The translations under genes were made by a program, and so were the position numbers. The notes beneath the pieces are model-generated. The model saw only the letters and a list, made by a program, of their open reading frames with translations, did no database searches and was not told the DNA's origin. From Prorocentrum cordatum (lineage: Eukaryota > Sar > Dinophyceae > Prorocentrales > Prorocentraceae), in contig CAUYUJ010000947.1 of the NCBI GenBank assembly GCA_963575745.1, forward strand, positions 81,001-145,000: a stretch of DNA of 64,000 nucleotides, given 5' to 3'. Positions 1-10,339 of this stretch are shown in pieces (within the stretch, counting starts at the first letter, position 1; each line of letters opens with the position of its first letter).

Positions 1-752
1 GCTCCGCCCGCCTGGGCGTCGCCGGCAAGTGTGCCGCGTAGATCGGCTCCAGCGCCATCCCCGTCTCCGTGGGCGCCCTCGCCAACCTGCTCCCCGGGCA
101 CGCCGCGGCGCGCCTCGGGGTCGTCGGCAATGGGCAGCGCTGCGTCGACGTCCTCAAGAGGAAGCGGGGCGTGGGTAGCCATCGGGGCAGGCCGCCTCGA
201 GGCATGGTCAGCCTTAGGCTTGGATCCACCGTTCCCCTCTGAAACCCATAGCTTGATTGTGTTGGAGAAAAGGCCATGGCAATGCTCCGACAAACCGAAC
301 TGGTTGATTGCCAATCCCATGCCGAACCACCTGTTCCGCGCATTCTTCTTGAATACCCGCGGGCACACGGATAATGCAAGCCCTGAGACGACGCGAGAGG
401 CCCACGCTTCCTCCTCGTTCTTGTCGAAGAAAAGGCGCGGACAACACGTGTGCACATTATCTCGGCTCCGCCAATCGCCATGCGGAAACATGAGAAGAAC
501 CGCCAAACGTTCGATGAGAACATGTTCAGCGCGCTCATGCACTGCCAATGCTTAGGGCCTGGCTCACCCACGACAAAACGAATTCGTCGACCTTATTCCG
601 GCTTCCAAGCGCTTCCTTACTTGAGCCATGGTGCTCGCCAGCTCAGTTGCCAAACGCGGGGGCCACGAGATGGGCGTGGCAATCGAGGTATCTGTGTTGC
701 CCGGCTGGTCCTGGTCGGTCTTGAACTCAAGCTCCTCACTCGGCAGCTCCAT
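1..752 (-). pseudogene. Coding-like frame running off the left edge, interrupted by two stops
   Basis: One minus-strand frame is open from about 559 to the window edge (about 186 codons). The same frame continues upstream to an ATG at 752 if a TGA and a TAA at about 558-566 are ignored. The part at about 210-470 reads like a folded protein, with FFDKNEEEAWASRVV followed by RNRWFGMGLAINQFGLSEH. The part nearest the edge is Asp/Gly/Ala-rich. I recognise no family. The two clustered stops could be a decayed intron, a frameshift pair or real decay. A competing plus-strand frame over 1-180 (GALANLLPGHAAARLGVVG) also looks protein-like but carries a TAG. What I see is open-frame length and amino-acid texture; that it is a gene remnant is inference. 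Confidence 0.33.
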
Positions 753-759
753 TCGCGCC

Positions 760-1730
760 TCCCTTGTTTCCGCGCGCTATCCTCTGCAGCGCAAGCCGCG
801 CCGCTGTGAGAAGCCGCGCGCGGTCCATGCCTGTCGAAGACCTTTGCGAATCGTCTCGCCCGTAAGTCTGTCCAAACACTGCAGATTCGAAAGACTTCGG
901 CCGATGAAAAGCCCAGCTTCTGAGCACCGTGCAGCTCCATTGGTGCAAGCGCGCCCATTAGCCCTCATAGTGAAAGAATTTCGCAAGACCAGTTTCTTTG
1001 AAGCCGAAATGTCCGCCCGACCATGAATTCATACCACCTCTGACCACATCTGCAAGAAGTGCTGCGTCCCAAACGTCTTCCATTTGATCCCTGAAGCGAA
1101 TCGGTCGGCATGGGGGTCTCGTCGTCCAGGTCAACTTCGAACATCCGGAATCCTCTGACGTGCGGTGCATCGATCAGTTGTCAGTCGGACGTGACGCGGC
1201 TAGAAACATCCATATCGACAAACACGTGGGCCCACAAAGCCCGATGTCTGGCTCACGTCTTCCGAACGGCAGTGACATCCTTTTCTACGATTGCTGCCTA
1301 TCCGTTCGCATTCTTGACGCCCACCGGCAATAGTCCGAATGCAACATTCGCGGCTTGGTCGTCGACGCAGCACCCTGGAGCAACTGCAACGGCCACGCAT
1401 GCCTCCAGATTGGAAATCAATATGGACGGAACGTTCCTGATATATTGCAACCAAACAGTGCCAACAATCGATTCCGTTACACGTGCGATCTGACTTGGTA
1501 CGCTCATCACGTCGGCATGGATTCTGCCAGGTGCGGCTGTGGCATGGTCATAATCATTATTGTGTCCACCTGCGCTCGATCGACGCTCTGGCGGCCGTCC
1601 TCGGGGTCCGGCTTGGCTGGTGCTCCCGTGTCCTGTGGTCCAGCTGAAAGAGCAAGGGGAGGTAGCCCATCATCGATTTCTGCCACCTCTCGAACGATCA
1701 AGATCCATTGACTCAGGAGTCGCATTCATC
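760..1730 (-). other. Further coding-like minus-strand fragments, all frames broken
   Basis: Base composition here is less GC-rich than most of the window. Short minus-strand stretches look protein-like: about 958-1110 (MEDVWDAALLADVVRGGMNS), about 760-958 (KLGFSSAEVFRICSVWTD) and about 1305-1450 (SILISNLEACVAVAVAPG). They lie in different frames and stops separate them. They could be exons of one decayed gene continuing into the left-edge fragment, or chance. No domain is recognised. Confidence 0.22.
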
Positions 1731-2345
1731 ATCTGACCAGAAATCGCTCAACTCACTGCACTCTCTCCGAACGTCCTCCAAGAACTGATCGCCTATATCG
1801 GTGCCCACCTCGCCAGGGTTTCCGTCGAGGCACGCATCCTGAGGTAACAGTTCACCAAGCTCGGACATTCAACGTGAGGTGCATAATGAAGAACATAGAA
1901 TGAGTCCTGCCGGAACAGCTGTGGACTGAGGGAAAAAAGGAGAAATGTGAACGACATATTGGCCAACATGTTGAGCCTGCTCTCGAGTCGGCATACACCT
2001 TACGAGGATCGTACCCACATTGGATTCTTCTGGCTACAATGCAGATGCCGATTGCGACGGACATGATGATGATTGCAACATTGCCGATATCATAAGCATG
2101 AAGATGTTGGTGAAGCCAAAAGAGTGATATACGTTTAGGCCATGTGCTCGCAAACTTTTCTGCGATTTGGTGGGGACCTCAAGCCAGGAACAAAAGCAAC
2201 AAACACAGTGGCAGGGCGAAGCAAACAGACAGTGGCTGCTGATCGGGAAACAAGGAGGGCCTCGAGTGGTCGAACGGCTTTGAAAAAAACAGTGCCCTTG
2301 AGAGTCAGCCCCCGAACCCCTGAAACAGTGCTTTACGGTGTCTAG
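1731..2345. other. Spacer, no feature recognised
   Basis: This is moderately AT-richer sequence without a convincing frame on either strand. No tandem repeat, RNA gene or transposon terminus was recognised. Confidence 0.5.
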
Positions 2346-2369
2346 GCTGTAGGGGGACACGCCCCTCCC

Positions 2370-2715
2370 AGCCCGAACGTCGAACCTCGACCCTCGAGCC
2401 TCGATCCTCGAAGCAGATCCCCCAAACGTCTCCCGATGTCACGGGCAGTTCCCACAGCTCTACGGAAATTCTGGGAAGTCCTGCAGCCCCCCTGCTGGAT
2501 CCTCGACCGTCGAACCTCGATCCTCGATCCCCGAATCTCGATTCTCCGGAAATCTTCGGAATTTCCCAAAAAGGCCCCCAAGGTCCCCGGAAGGCCTGGA
2601 GGTATCTGAAAGCTTGAAAATGTCCAAATGCAGCGGCAAAAACCACAATCTTCTTCCCTTCTCGATCTTCCAAAGTCGAGCCTCTCTCCTCGAGCCTCGA
2701 TCCCCGAAGCCAGAT
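2370..2715. repeat. Degenerate CTCGATCC-type short repeats in three clusters
   Basis: Clusters at about 2374-2420, 2500-2550 and 2675-2710 are made of near-decamers of the type CCTCGATCCTCGAACC. The intervening 100-150 bp is a glycine/proline-coding-looking sequence in minus frames, probably spurious. The same CGATCCTCGA motif reappears at 32521-32590. Confidence 0.6.
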
Positions 2716-3009
2716 TTTCCTGAAATGCATGGATATCTCCAAAAGTCTCTGGACGTCTCCGGAGGAACCTGATTTCCAATGGCTTTGGCGACGAGGGAGG
2801 CCAGCAGCACGCGGGCTGCCGGCGGGCCCGCGCGCACGCGGCCGAGAGGAGAGCAAGTCTTCCCAAATTTCATCCCCGCTCCCAAGACCAAGGAAGCCGA
2901 TCCAAGACGATAAGCGACCTGCGCCCAGGATTTTCGCCACCACCGTCGCCGGCGTTGTCGTCGCCGTCATCGGGGGAGGAGAACACTAAGGAGAGAAAAC
3001 AGCACAAAC

Positions 3010-3140
3010 ACAAACATTGGGAGCTCCGTGCGGATTGTTCGGATCGGCAACGCGCCAGGCGCGGCGCGGGGGGCGCCGCCAAGGGGGCCCAGCACAGACC
3101 CCAGAAAATCCGCGCGGACCGTCGAACAGTTATGCTGATG
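3010..3140 (+). mobile_element. MITE-like inverted-repeat sequence, diverged copy 1
   Basis: The left part (ACATTGGGAGCTCCGTGCGG) and right part (AAAATCCGCGCGGACCG, then a TTATG end) correspond to the two arms of the better-preserved hairpin at 37420-37574. The GC-rich centre contains CGCCAGGCGCGGCG. The arms here no longer pair over their full length. No coding capacity was seen. Assignment as a miniature inverted-repeat element rests only on the similarity of the two copies. Confidence 0.45.
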
Positions 3141-4580
3141 CCATGTCTAAATCTTTCCTCGAGAGGAGGAAGAGCGGGAAAGGAGGGGATGGGGCGAAGG
3201 GCGAAGGAGGCGTTGCCCGCGCGCCCCCCCGCACGATCCGGGCGCACCAATGCGCGGCGTGCCGGCAGATACTGCATGTACCCCAGCTGGATGCGACGGC
3301 TCTTTCGCAGGGTCAGGCATCTTGCCCTGGACCGATGCACTTGCGTGCGACAGCGTGCTCCTGTACGGCCCAGGACGACACGACACGTGTCGGCTACCAT
3401 CCTCAGGGCAAGCCATAAAATATGACAACGTTCTTCCTCTACGGCCATCATGTGTTACGGGTCCTGTTGTTGTGAAACCCAGGAGGCCGTAACATGTGAC
3501 AGCTCTCTCCATCGACCCCAAAGAACGCACGGCGTGACGGCTCGCCTACCCTTCAGCCTGCCTTCTTTACGTTTTGAACACAAAATGTCTAACACCTACG
3601 TACTTGGGGTCGCGCCGGACGCGTGCCACGACTGACCTCTCGGAACACGCACCCAGCTTGCCCCTCCCTCCTTCCGTTCCCTCTTCATACCTTTCCTTCC
3701 TCGCCCTCTCCCATACCCCTTTGGGAACCTCCAAGAAGCGCTCGGAGAGCCGCCTCGCACCTCCGAAAGCCGCCGAGAGCCTCCCCATCCCCCACCAGCT
3801 CCCCCTCCTCCTCCTCCGTACCTGGAGGCCGCCCAGATGCGATCGGAGCAAGCGAGATCGGAGGATCGCACTGCACCACTGATGTATCGACGACGTCGGG
3901 AGATCACTAAGCTCTTAATCGCGCAGCGCCACATCGCCGATGCGTCGGCGACGCAAGGCGATCCTCCAAACCCACCTCCTCCGACCCCGTTCGGGCGGCC
4001 TGAAGTACCGCTGCGCTGGGCATACCAGACATCGTCGCAGATCTGCACTGGGGGTGCCGGCGGATCGGTGCGAAAAACCTGCAGGATAGGCCTTCTTGAA
4101 GGAGGACCAACCTCGGGCGCGCGGGCTGGGCAAGGTGCATCGGCTGATCGGCCCTGCGCTTCACGGCTTCTAGCGGAAGAAAGAGGAATAGCATTTGTCA
4201 GATCAGGAATTCCAAGGCGCGCGGGTCGCTTCGGAGGCAGACGAGTAGAACAAAGGCACAACAGCAAAGGGAAACACCTGAAACCCCTTACTTGCCTGTG
4301 CTTGCCTTGGCCGACTTCACCTGCTCTCCCCTGGCCACCATCCTCCCTCCTCTCCCTGGTGCTCCCATCGTCCACTGCTGTCCCGCGGCAACCCTGGGCG
4401 CGCTGCACAGACCCCGCGGCGGCGCTGGTCCTCACGCTGGGAAGCTCCTCAAGGACAGGCTGGAAGCGAAAAGGACAGAGTGGTAGGGGCCGGTTTGGCC
4501 GAAAACGCTGCACCGCCCTGGCGACACCAAGAGGGACAGGGTCAGATCTCGTTCAGGTCGACAGCGGCAAATGACGAAAG
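3141..4580. other. Spacer with no supported gene
   Basis: Several frames are open for 100-300 codons on both strands, but they overlap one another, are rich in Arg/Pro/Ser, and have no recognisable domain. This is what GC-rich DNA gives by chance. A small inverted repeat with arms GTTACGG/CCGTAAC lies at about 3454-3495. No RNA gene was seen. Confidence 0.4.
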
Positions 4581-4583
4581 AAG

Positions 4584-4877
4584 AGGGCCCAGCTGAAGCG
4601 TGAACATGGCGCGAACCCAGGGGTGCATGCAAACCTACAGGCGGTCTTCCTGGACGCCGTGGGCAACGCACCCCTGGCGTAGGTGATCGAGAAGCTGAAC
4701 GACGAGGTCGACAGGATGCTGGACAAATCCGCGCAGATTCTGACGCAGGTCGACGCCGGACAGGACCCCCCGATCGCTGCCGCTTCCGCGGACGAGGAGC
4801 GGAGGCTCGCGGAGGAGCGACTGAGGGCGGAGGCCGAAGGCCTCGCGGAGGCCTGGAGCCGGCGCCGGGCCGCATGA
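4584..4877 (+). pseudogene. Short coiled-coil-like coding fragment with one in-frame TAG
   Basis: A plus-strand frame reads through QLKREHGANPGVHANLQAVF, crosses a TAG just before 4683, and continues IEKLNDEVDRMLDKSAQIL and EERRLAEERLRAEAEGLAEA to a stop at 4877. The Glu/Arg/Leu/Ala pattern with repeated hydrophobic spacing suggests an amphipathic helix or coiled coil. Codons are GC-rich at the third position. The frame is shorter than any complete protein I could propose, and its family is not recognised. It may be the 3' exon of a decayed gene or the end of a retroelement ORF1. Confidence 0.35.
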
Positions 4878-5070
4878 GCCAAGTGGTGGGTCTTGGCAGG
4901 CCTCGGCTCGGAGAGCGGGGGGCTCCACCTTCGAGGCCCGGATCGGCGGAGGGCTCGAGCCGTGGTGCCCCTCGGGCCTCTGGTCGGGAGCCGGGCCCCT
5001 GAGGGCCAGGCGGTCTGCTGAGATGCCTGCGCAGGGGGCCGTGTCAGTCTCTGGGACTCTGGGCCCCCTT

Positions 5071-5163
5071 TCTCCTCCTCCTGCTCCTGCTCCTCCTTCT
5101 CCTTCTCCTCCTTCTCCTCCTTCACCTCCTTCTCCTCCTCCTCCTCCTCCTCCTCCTTCACCT
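5071..5163. repeat. CTC/CTT-rich pyrimidine microsatellite
   Basis: This is an interrupted (TCC)n tract with occasional TTC. In-frame translations (Pro/Ser on one strand, Glu/Gly on the other) are artefacts. Confidence 0.9.
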
Positions 5164-5404
5164 GCCTTAGAACACCGTAAGAACTCCCTTGAACCCGCCA
5201 GAACCACATCTAAAACTTCCTAGGACAGCCCTCACCCCTATCCCTTCCCTTTCCCTTCCCCCTGCCCCTCTACAGTTACACAATATGAATACTACTCTCC
5301 TCTCTCCCCTGAAGACGTCACGAAGATGTCTGGCCGCGTACTCTTTCTTTTACACACAGGATTCCTGGGAGTTGGGTTTGCGCTAAGTTTGTTGTTCAAA
5401 ATGT

Positions 5405-5591
5405 TGCTCCCGCTGAAGCGCTGGCCTCAATCTCGGGCTTCTGCTCGTTCCGAGTCGTGCTCCCGCTGCAGCGCTGGCCTCATTGCCACGCTTTCACTCG
5501 TTCCGAATCGTGCTTCCGCTGCAGCGCTGGCCTCATTTCCGCGCTTCCGCTCGTTCCGAATCGTGCTCCCGCTGCAACGCTGGCGTCATTA
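5405..5591 (+). repeat. 53-bp tandem repeat, about 3.5 copies
   Basis: Units start at 5405, 5458, 5511 and 5564 with TGCTCCCGCTGCAGCGCTGG and end with CTCGTTCCGAATCG. The first three units are 53 bp, a length that shifts the reading frame, so a coding role is unlikely. A short ATGCCATGCA-type repeat follows at about 5785-5825. Confidence 0.85.
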
Positions 5592-5979
5592 TTTCCAGTG
5601 CCATGGCACGGTATGGTTTTTGGTCCTTCCAAAAGGTCCCAAAATTCCAAAAATGCCCCCCCCGCCCCCAGAAAAAACCATCGGACGTGATTGCACATTC
5701 GGTGTCGATTCGTTGACTTTTTGGGCCGCAGAAGCCTCCCTGTCGCCATGTAATGCCACGAAATGCCCACTTTAGGGCATCTTCAACACCATGTTATGCC
5801 ATGCAATGCTATGCCATGCTACAACATCCGACTGTGCGAATACAGAAGGTATCTACGCCATGGAAAGGGATGGGAGGGAGGGGTAACACGTCAGATATGA
5901 CGCGAGCGCAACTAGCTTGCCACTCCCACCTCCCCCTCTCCCCCCTCCTCCTTCTTCTTCTCCTTCTCCTCTTCCTCAA
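5592..5979. other. Spacer ending in a pyrimidine tract
   Basis: No gene was recognised. It contains a short run GGGTAACACGTC at 5882-5893, which is a half-match to the palindromes at 22008 and 23521. It ends in CTCCTTCTTC pyrimidines at 5930-5980. Confidence 0.45.
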
Positions 5980-6095
5980 AAACTTCGCCTCGTCGCACCA
6001 CCAGCCAGTCAGGAGGGTGAGTCGGGCGATTGACGCGATTGACCTGGGACTTCTTCGCCGCTGAATGATCTTGAAGCTTGAAACTTCCAACAATT
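5980..6095 (+). repeat. Diverged 5' part of the dispersed ~0.7 kb module
   Basis: The order CTTCGCC-TCGTCGCACC, a GTCGGGCGATT element, GACTTCTTC and TGATCTTGAAGCTTGAAAC parallels the start of the modules at 26080 and 38995. As there, it follows directly after a CTC-type tract. The ~83-bp units are not found next to it; the 11-bp array follows instead. Confidence 0.4.
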
Positions 6096-6310
6096 ACACG
6101 GGAGGATTCCGAATCGGAACTTGGGGAAAGAGATCGAAATGAAACGGAGACCCCCACAAAAGAAATCGGTGTCGGTCTCGTGTTCGTGTCGTGAACTCGG
6201 GCGAAGCGAAGTTGTGTGGGCGGGCGAGCAGAATGAACTCGCCGTCGCTAGGGCGACACCAGGCCAAACGTTGCTTCGCCCCCGCATTGATTGGCGGTGG
6301 CCCAGGGTTG

Positions 6311-7165
6311 TTCCGATGGTGTTCCGATGGTCCACATGGTGTCCAGATGGTGTCCCGCTGGTGTCCAGATAGTGTCCCGATGGTGTTCCGATGGTGTCCC
6401 GATGGTGTGTCCCGATGGTGTCCCAATGGTGTCTTCATGGTGTCCACATAGTGTCCTCACGGTGTCGACATGGTGTCCCGATAGTGAAATCGTTAGTGGG
6501 AATGTTAGTTATGTCGATAGTGAACTCGAGAGACAAAAAATGGACGGTTGGATCGCAATGCTGTCCCGATGGTGTCTCGATGGTGCTTCAATGGTGCCCA
6601 CATGATGTCCGATGGTGTTCAGATGGTATCCACATGGTGACCCGATGGTGTCCACATGGTGTCCCGATGGTGTTCAGATGGTGTCCCGATGGTTTCCACA
6701 TGGGGTCTCGATGGTGTCCACTTGACGTCCCAATTGCGTACCTGCCACGATGGTATCCAAATGGTGTCCTGATGGTGCCTCGATGGTGTCCCAATGGTGA
6801 CCCGATGGTGTCCCGATGGTGCCTCAATGGTGTCCCGATGGTGTCCCGATGGTGTTTCGATGGTGTCCCGCTGGTGTCCACATGGTGTCCACATGGTGTG
6901 CCAATGGTGTCCCGATGGTGTCCACATGTTGCCCCCGAGGTGGTGTCCCGATGGTGTCCAGATGGTGTCCCGATAATATTTCGATGGTGTCCAGATGTTG
7001 TCCAGATGGTGTCCCGCTGGTTTCCAGATAATGTCCCGATGGTGTTCCGATGGTGTCCCGATGGTGTGTCGCGATGGTGTCTTCATGGTGTCCACATGTT
7101 GTCCCGATGATGTCCAGATGGTGTCAGTGCTTCTCCCGATGGTGTCCCGATGGCATTCCAATGCT
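6311..7165 (+). repeat. 11-bp minisatellite, unit ATGGTGTCCCG
   Basis: There are dozens of copies of ATGGTGTCCCG and variants such as ATGGTGTCCAC and ATGGTGTTCCG. A non-repeat stretch interrupts them at about 6485-6560. Because 11 is not a multiple of three, each frame encodes the same 11-residue cycle (M-V-S-R-W-C-P-D-G-V-P on plus; a His/Thr/Pro-rich cycle on minus). This explains the long open frames on both strands (for example 6391-7110 plus). These are best treated as consequences of the repeat, not genes. Confidence 0.92.
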
Positions 7166-7419
7166 GCTGCGTGCTGCCCGGTTGCGATGCCCCGCTCCAC
7201 TGTCAGCATGCACACCAGCCGACCAGCTAACCAATATCGTCATCATGCATCGTCACCAGCTCGCGAGCGCATCACCAACATCGTCACCATCACAATCATC
7301 GCAAGTGTGTCATCAGTTGGCTCCCCTCCAACACAAACTCGTTATCATCGCCCGACGAGTGGTCGTATATGTATGTCTCACTCTGAGGCTCGCGTTCTTA
7401 CCGTTTCGCCTTAGCAGTG
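7166..7419. other. Spacer between arrays
   Basis: Sequence rich in ATC/CATC trinucleotides at about 7230-7300, otherwise unremarkable. No gene recognised. Confidence 0.4.
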
Positions 7420-7860
7420 CCAGCAGTTGCACTGGTGGAGGGCACATGGTTCTCAAGATGCAGCTTATTCCTTTGCGTCGTGCACATTCGTCCTAAGATA
7501 TTCCAACAGTCACAAAGATAGAGAGCGGTCTGTGTTCAACAGGGGCTCCTGCTTTAGCGCCGCACACATTGGCTAAAAGCTTCCAGCTGTTAAGTAGGAG
7601 GAGGCCAGCCCTTTCTCAGAGTGAGGCGTATGACATGGTCAAAAGCTTCAACAAGTTACACAGATGGACGACGGCTTCTGTTCAACATTGGAATCTCGCT
7701 TGAGATGCCACAATAGGGTTGAACATCGTGCTGGGTTCCTGTCTTTTACCGGTCATCTCACTGCATGGCAATGCGTATAGCCAGAAGGCTAAAGGGCGGC
7801 TGTTTGCAAAACAAGGCTCTCGCTCAAATGGCACGCCTGGGCGCTTTCCGCTGTGAAAAT
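7420..7860 (+). repeat. ~83-bp repeat family, locus A (about five diverged units)
   Basis: Units contain the order TTGCAC/GTCACA-box, a TGGTTCTCAAGATGC-type core, and GCGCCGCACACATTGG-type ends. Examples are 7423-7509, 7510-7587 and 7650-7735. This is the most diverged of the five loci carrying the family. No coding frame persists across units. Confidence 0.6.
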
Positions 7861-8336
7861 ATGTTTGGGAAATATTGTAGGATCGCGGATTCATCAGAGA
7901 TTTGCCCCTGTCCGCTTTTCATCCCCCACAGCCTATATGCGCGTAAAATGCGACGGCTGGCTGCGCGTAAAATGCCAACAGTTAGTCCAGAGCCCGGGCT
8001 GCTTCATCCAAGCCTATGGCTTCTGCAAGGACAGGTGACATAGGATCAGAAATCAACGCTCTGGCTGTCAAAACTGGAGTGCGGACCCTCCTCCTCATCT
8101 TTTCTACGTTGATCGGACTAAGCTGTGCAACTGTTGCGTCAAGGTGAAATGGGAACAGAAACCGACTTAGGCGAAGCGACAACCACAAATGCGAAAGGAC
8201 CTCGGCACGCAGCGGCGGGAAGACAGGCCACAAACCGAAGGAAAAGAAAGGTAGACCGCTGGGGCACAAAGTATGCGCGCCAGAGTCCTGGGTGGGGGTG
8301 ATGGAAGTATGATGCTCCACGTGCCAACGCCTCATT
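7861..8336. other. Spacer, no feature recognised
   Basis: A short imperfect duplication of GCGTAAAATGC occurs at 7939-7975. No gene, RNA or transposon terminus was identified. Confidence 0.4.
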
Positions 8337-8457
8337 TCCTCCTCCTCCTTTCCTCTTCCTCCTCCTCCTCCTCCTCTTCCTCCTCCTTCTCCTCCTCCTC
8401 TTCCTCCTCCTTCTCCTCCTCCTCCTCCTCTTCCTCCTCCTCCTCCTCCTCCTCCTG
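8337..8457. repeat. (CTC)n microsatellite
   Basis: A 120-bp tract of CTC/TTC trinucleotides. Confidence 0.93.
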
Positions 8458-9199
8458 AGAGTGCATGGCGTGACCCTGCCGCCGCCATCACCACCAGCGA
8501 CGTCCCCACACAGAGTGGGCGCGGGGCTCGCTTTGTACGAAGTCGGCCTTCCCCACCTCGCAGTCGAAGGTGACGTTCGAGACGTTCGCCTGCGAGTCGC
8601 GCTGTGGCGCGCTGGCGGCACAGCTGCCATGAGCATCGTCAGACCTCCCTTAGGTACCTCTTTGCCCGCGTGGGATGGGGAACGGGGAGAATTACGTTGG
8701 TTTGTGCATGTTCGGTGTTTGGAAGGCGTCTGGGGTCTCCAGGTGCCTCCGGGGAGCTCCAGAAGCATTCTGGAACCTCCTTCATTCCTCCCTCTCCCCC
8801 TCTCCCCCTCTCTCTCTCTCTCTTTGTGTTATCTCTCTCTCTCTCTGTCTCTCTATCTTTGTCACGTATACAGAACAGCATCAACCATCACTCCACATAC
8901 TACATATATACATACACACCGCAGACATCAACACCTACTGTATATATATACATATATGTGTGTACATACGCTTGCAACAAACACATGCGTCACCCGTACA
9001 TCACGGAATCATATTTGTATGTGCGTTTCCTTGTGTTTGCGAACGTGTACACGCTATACTTTGATTTCGATATGCAGATATCACGTGCTTGTGATTTTGC
9101 GTATGTGTGTTCGCCACCGTGCGTTAATTCGCCTGCACCAAGGCGCGTGATATGTGTTGCCCGCGCCATAAATTTGCCGGAACCCCCAACGACTCCCAG
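8458..9199. other. Spacer with CT tract and AC/AT-rich segment
   Basis: A (CT)n tract lies at about 8790-8865. An ACAT/TATATA-rich segment lies at 8895-8975. A minus-strand stretch at about 8535-8620 (RDSQANVSNVTFDCEVGKAD) looks protein-like in one frame but has no start or continuation I can follow. Nothing else is supported. Confidence 0.4.
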
Positions 9200-9342
9200 C
9201 GGCAGCATCAGCATCAACGGGCACGTGGTTCTGCCTTGAGCCAAACACGACAACACGGAGTCTGGCCTTGTTCTAGCAAGAGGACAACCTTTTAAACGCA
9301 TATGCTAAACCTGTCGGGATAAACTTGCCCTCCTGTCACACA
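9200..9342 (-). repeat. 3' LTR of the copia-like element
   Basis: Read on the minus strand it begins TGTGTGACAGGAGGGC at 9342 and matches the other LTR through ACCACGTGCCCG. The last ~25 bp are diverged. The strand just upstream contains GGAAGAAAG (9350-9358), which could be the polypurine tract. Confidence 0.65.
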
Positions 9343-10339
9343 GGTCTGACTTTCTTCCACTCTTAGCACCCCTGAAACACTTGATGCCTGCTGCTGTAGC
9401 TGACATCGTCAGAACTGTTGTACAGTCTTTGGGATTGGCTTCCCAAAAGCGCGAAAGACAAGAACAACAGAGAGAGAGAGAGAGAGGCACTACTCAAACA
9501 CAGCAAGAGTCGAAGAGGGGGAGGAGGAGGAGAGACCAACCACACCACCACCACCTCTTGGAGTCCCTGGGGTATGCCGTTGTCGTAGCTGTAACCAAGA
9601 TACGAAGCTCCCTGAGATCTCGGCCACGTCGGACGTGGTGTTGCCCTCCTGGGGATCGGTGGGATCGCCTCGGGATGATGATTCGGGGGGTGCTCTTCCG
9701 TGGCCTCCTGGGACCTCGGCGGGTTCATCCCCCCTCCTCCGGCCGCTGCGGCCGCGCGCGCGAAGGCCCCCAGCGTGGCCGAGAGGAACGCCGGGCAAGC
9801 CATCGTCTGTCTCGCGAGTGGGATGCTGGATCTGTCTCGGGAGTCTGTCTGGGCGCTGAGCTCGTGGCGGATCGAACCAAAATGAACTACGGAGAGAAAC
9901 GAGACCTCGGGAAATGGGGTCGGGGCGCTCGTCGACCCGCTGGGCCCCGCCACGTCGTTAATCTGCTGGGGCGCTGCCTTAGCTTCCCGAGACATTTCCG
10001 AGCCCGCGATCGACCCGCGGGCCACCCGCTGAGCTACCACCCGGAAAAATCCGGAGGAAGCTCGCCTCCGAGAAGCCCCGAGAAACCCCCCGAGCCTTCG
10101 CCTCGACCCCGGTGCCCGAGACTATGCTCAAATCGTTTTGATCGGGATTCCTTGTCTGGCCCCTCTTGTTCCAGAGGTTCATCGCGAACTTGATTGTCGT
10201 GATGCTCGTGGCGGGGGCGATGCAGATAGTGGCGATGATGAGGGCAATGCTGACGAGGATGGCGCAGCCGCGCACCCCCCCGCTGCCGAGCAGCGCTGGC
10301 AGGGATCCGCCTCCGAGCCTGAAGGCTCCATCGCCAAAG
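9343..10339 (-). other. Internal region of the LTR element, no recognisable pol domains
   Basis: Minus frames are open for up to 225 codons but are Ala/Pro/Ser-rich, and no integrase, RT or RNase H motif is visible. A short GA tract lies at 9469-9486. This stretch may be the residue of a deletion that removed pol. Confidence 0.4.

Noticed and set aside
618-640. Possible second spliced-leader relic (ACTTGAGCCATGGTGC)
   Set aside because: Only the first nine or so bases fit and the AAA and GCTACGG parts are missing, so it is within chance expectation.
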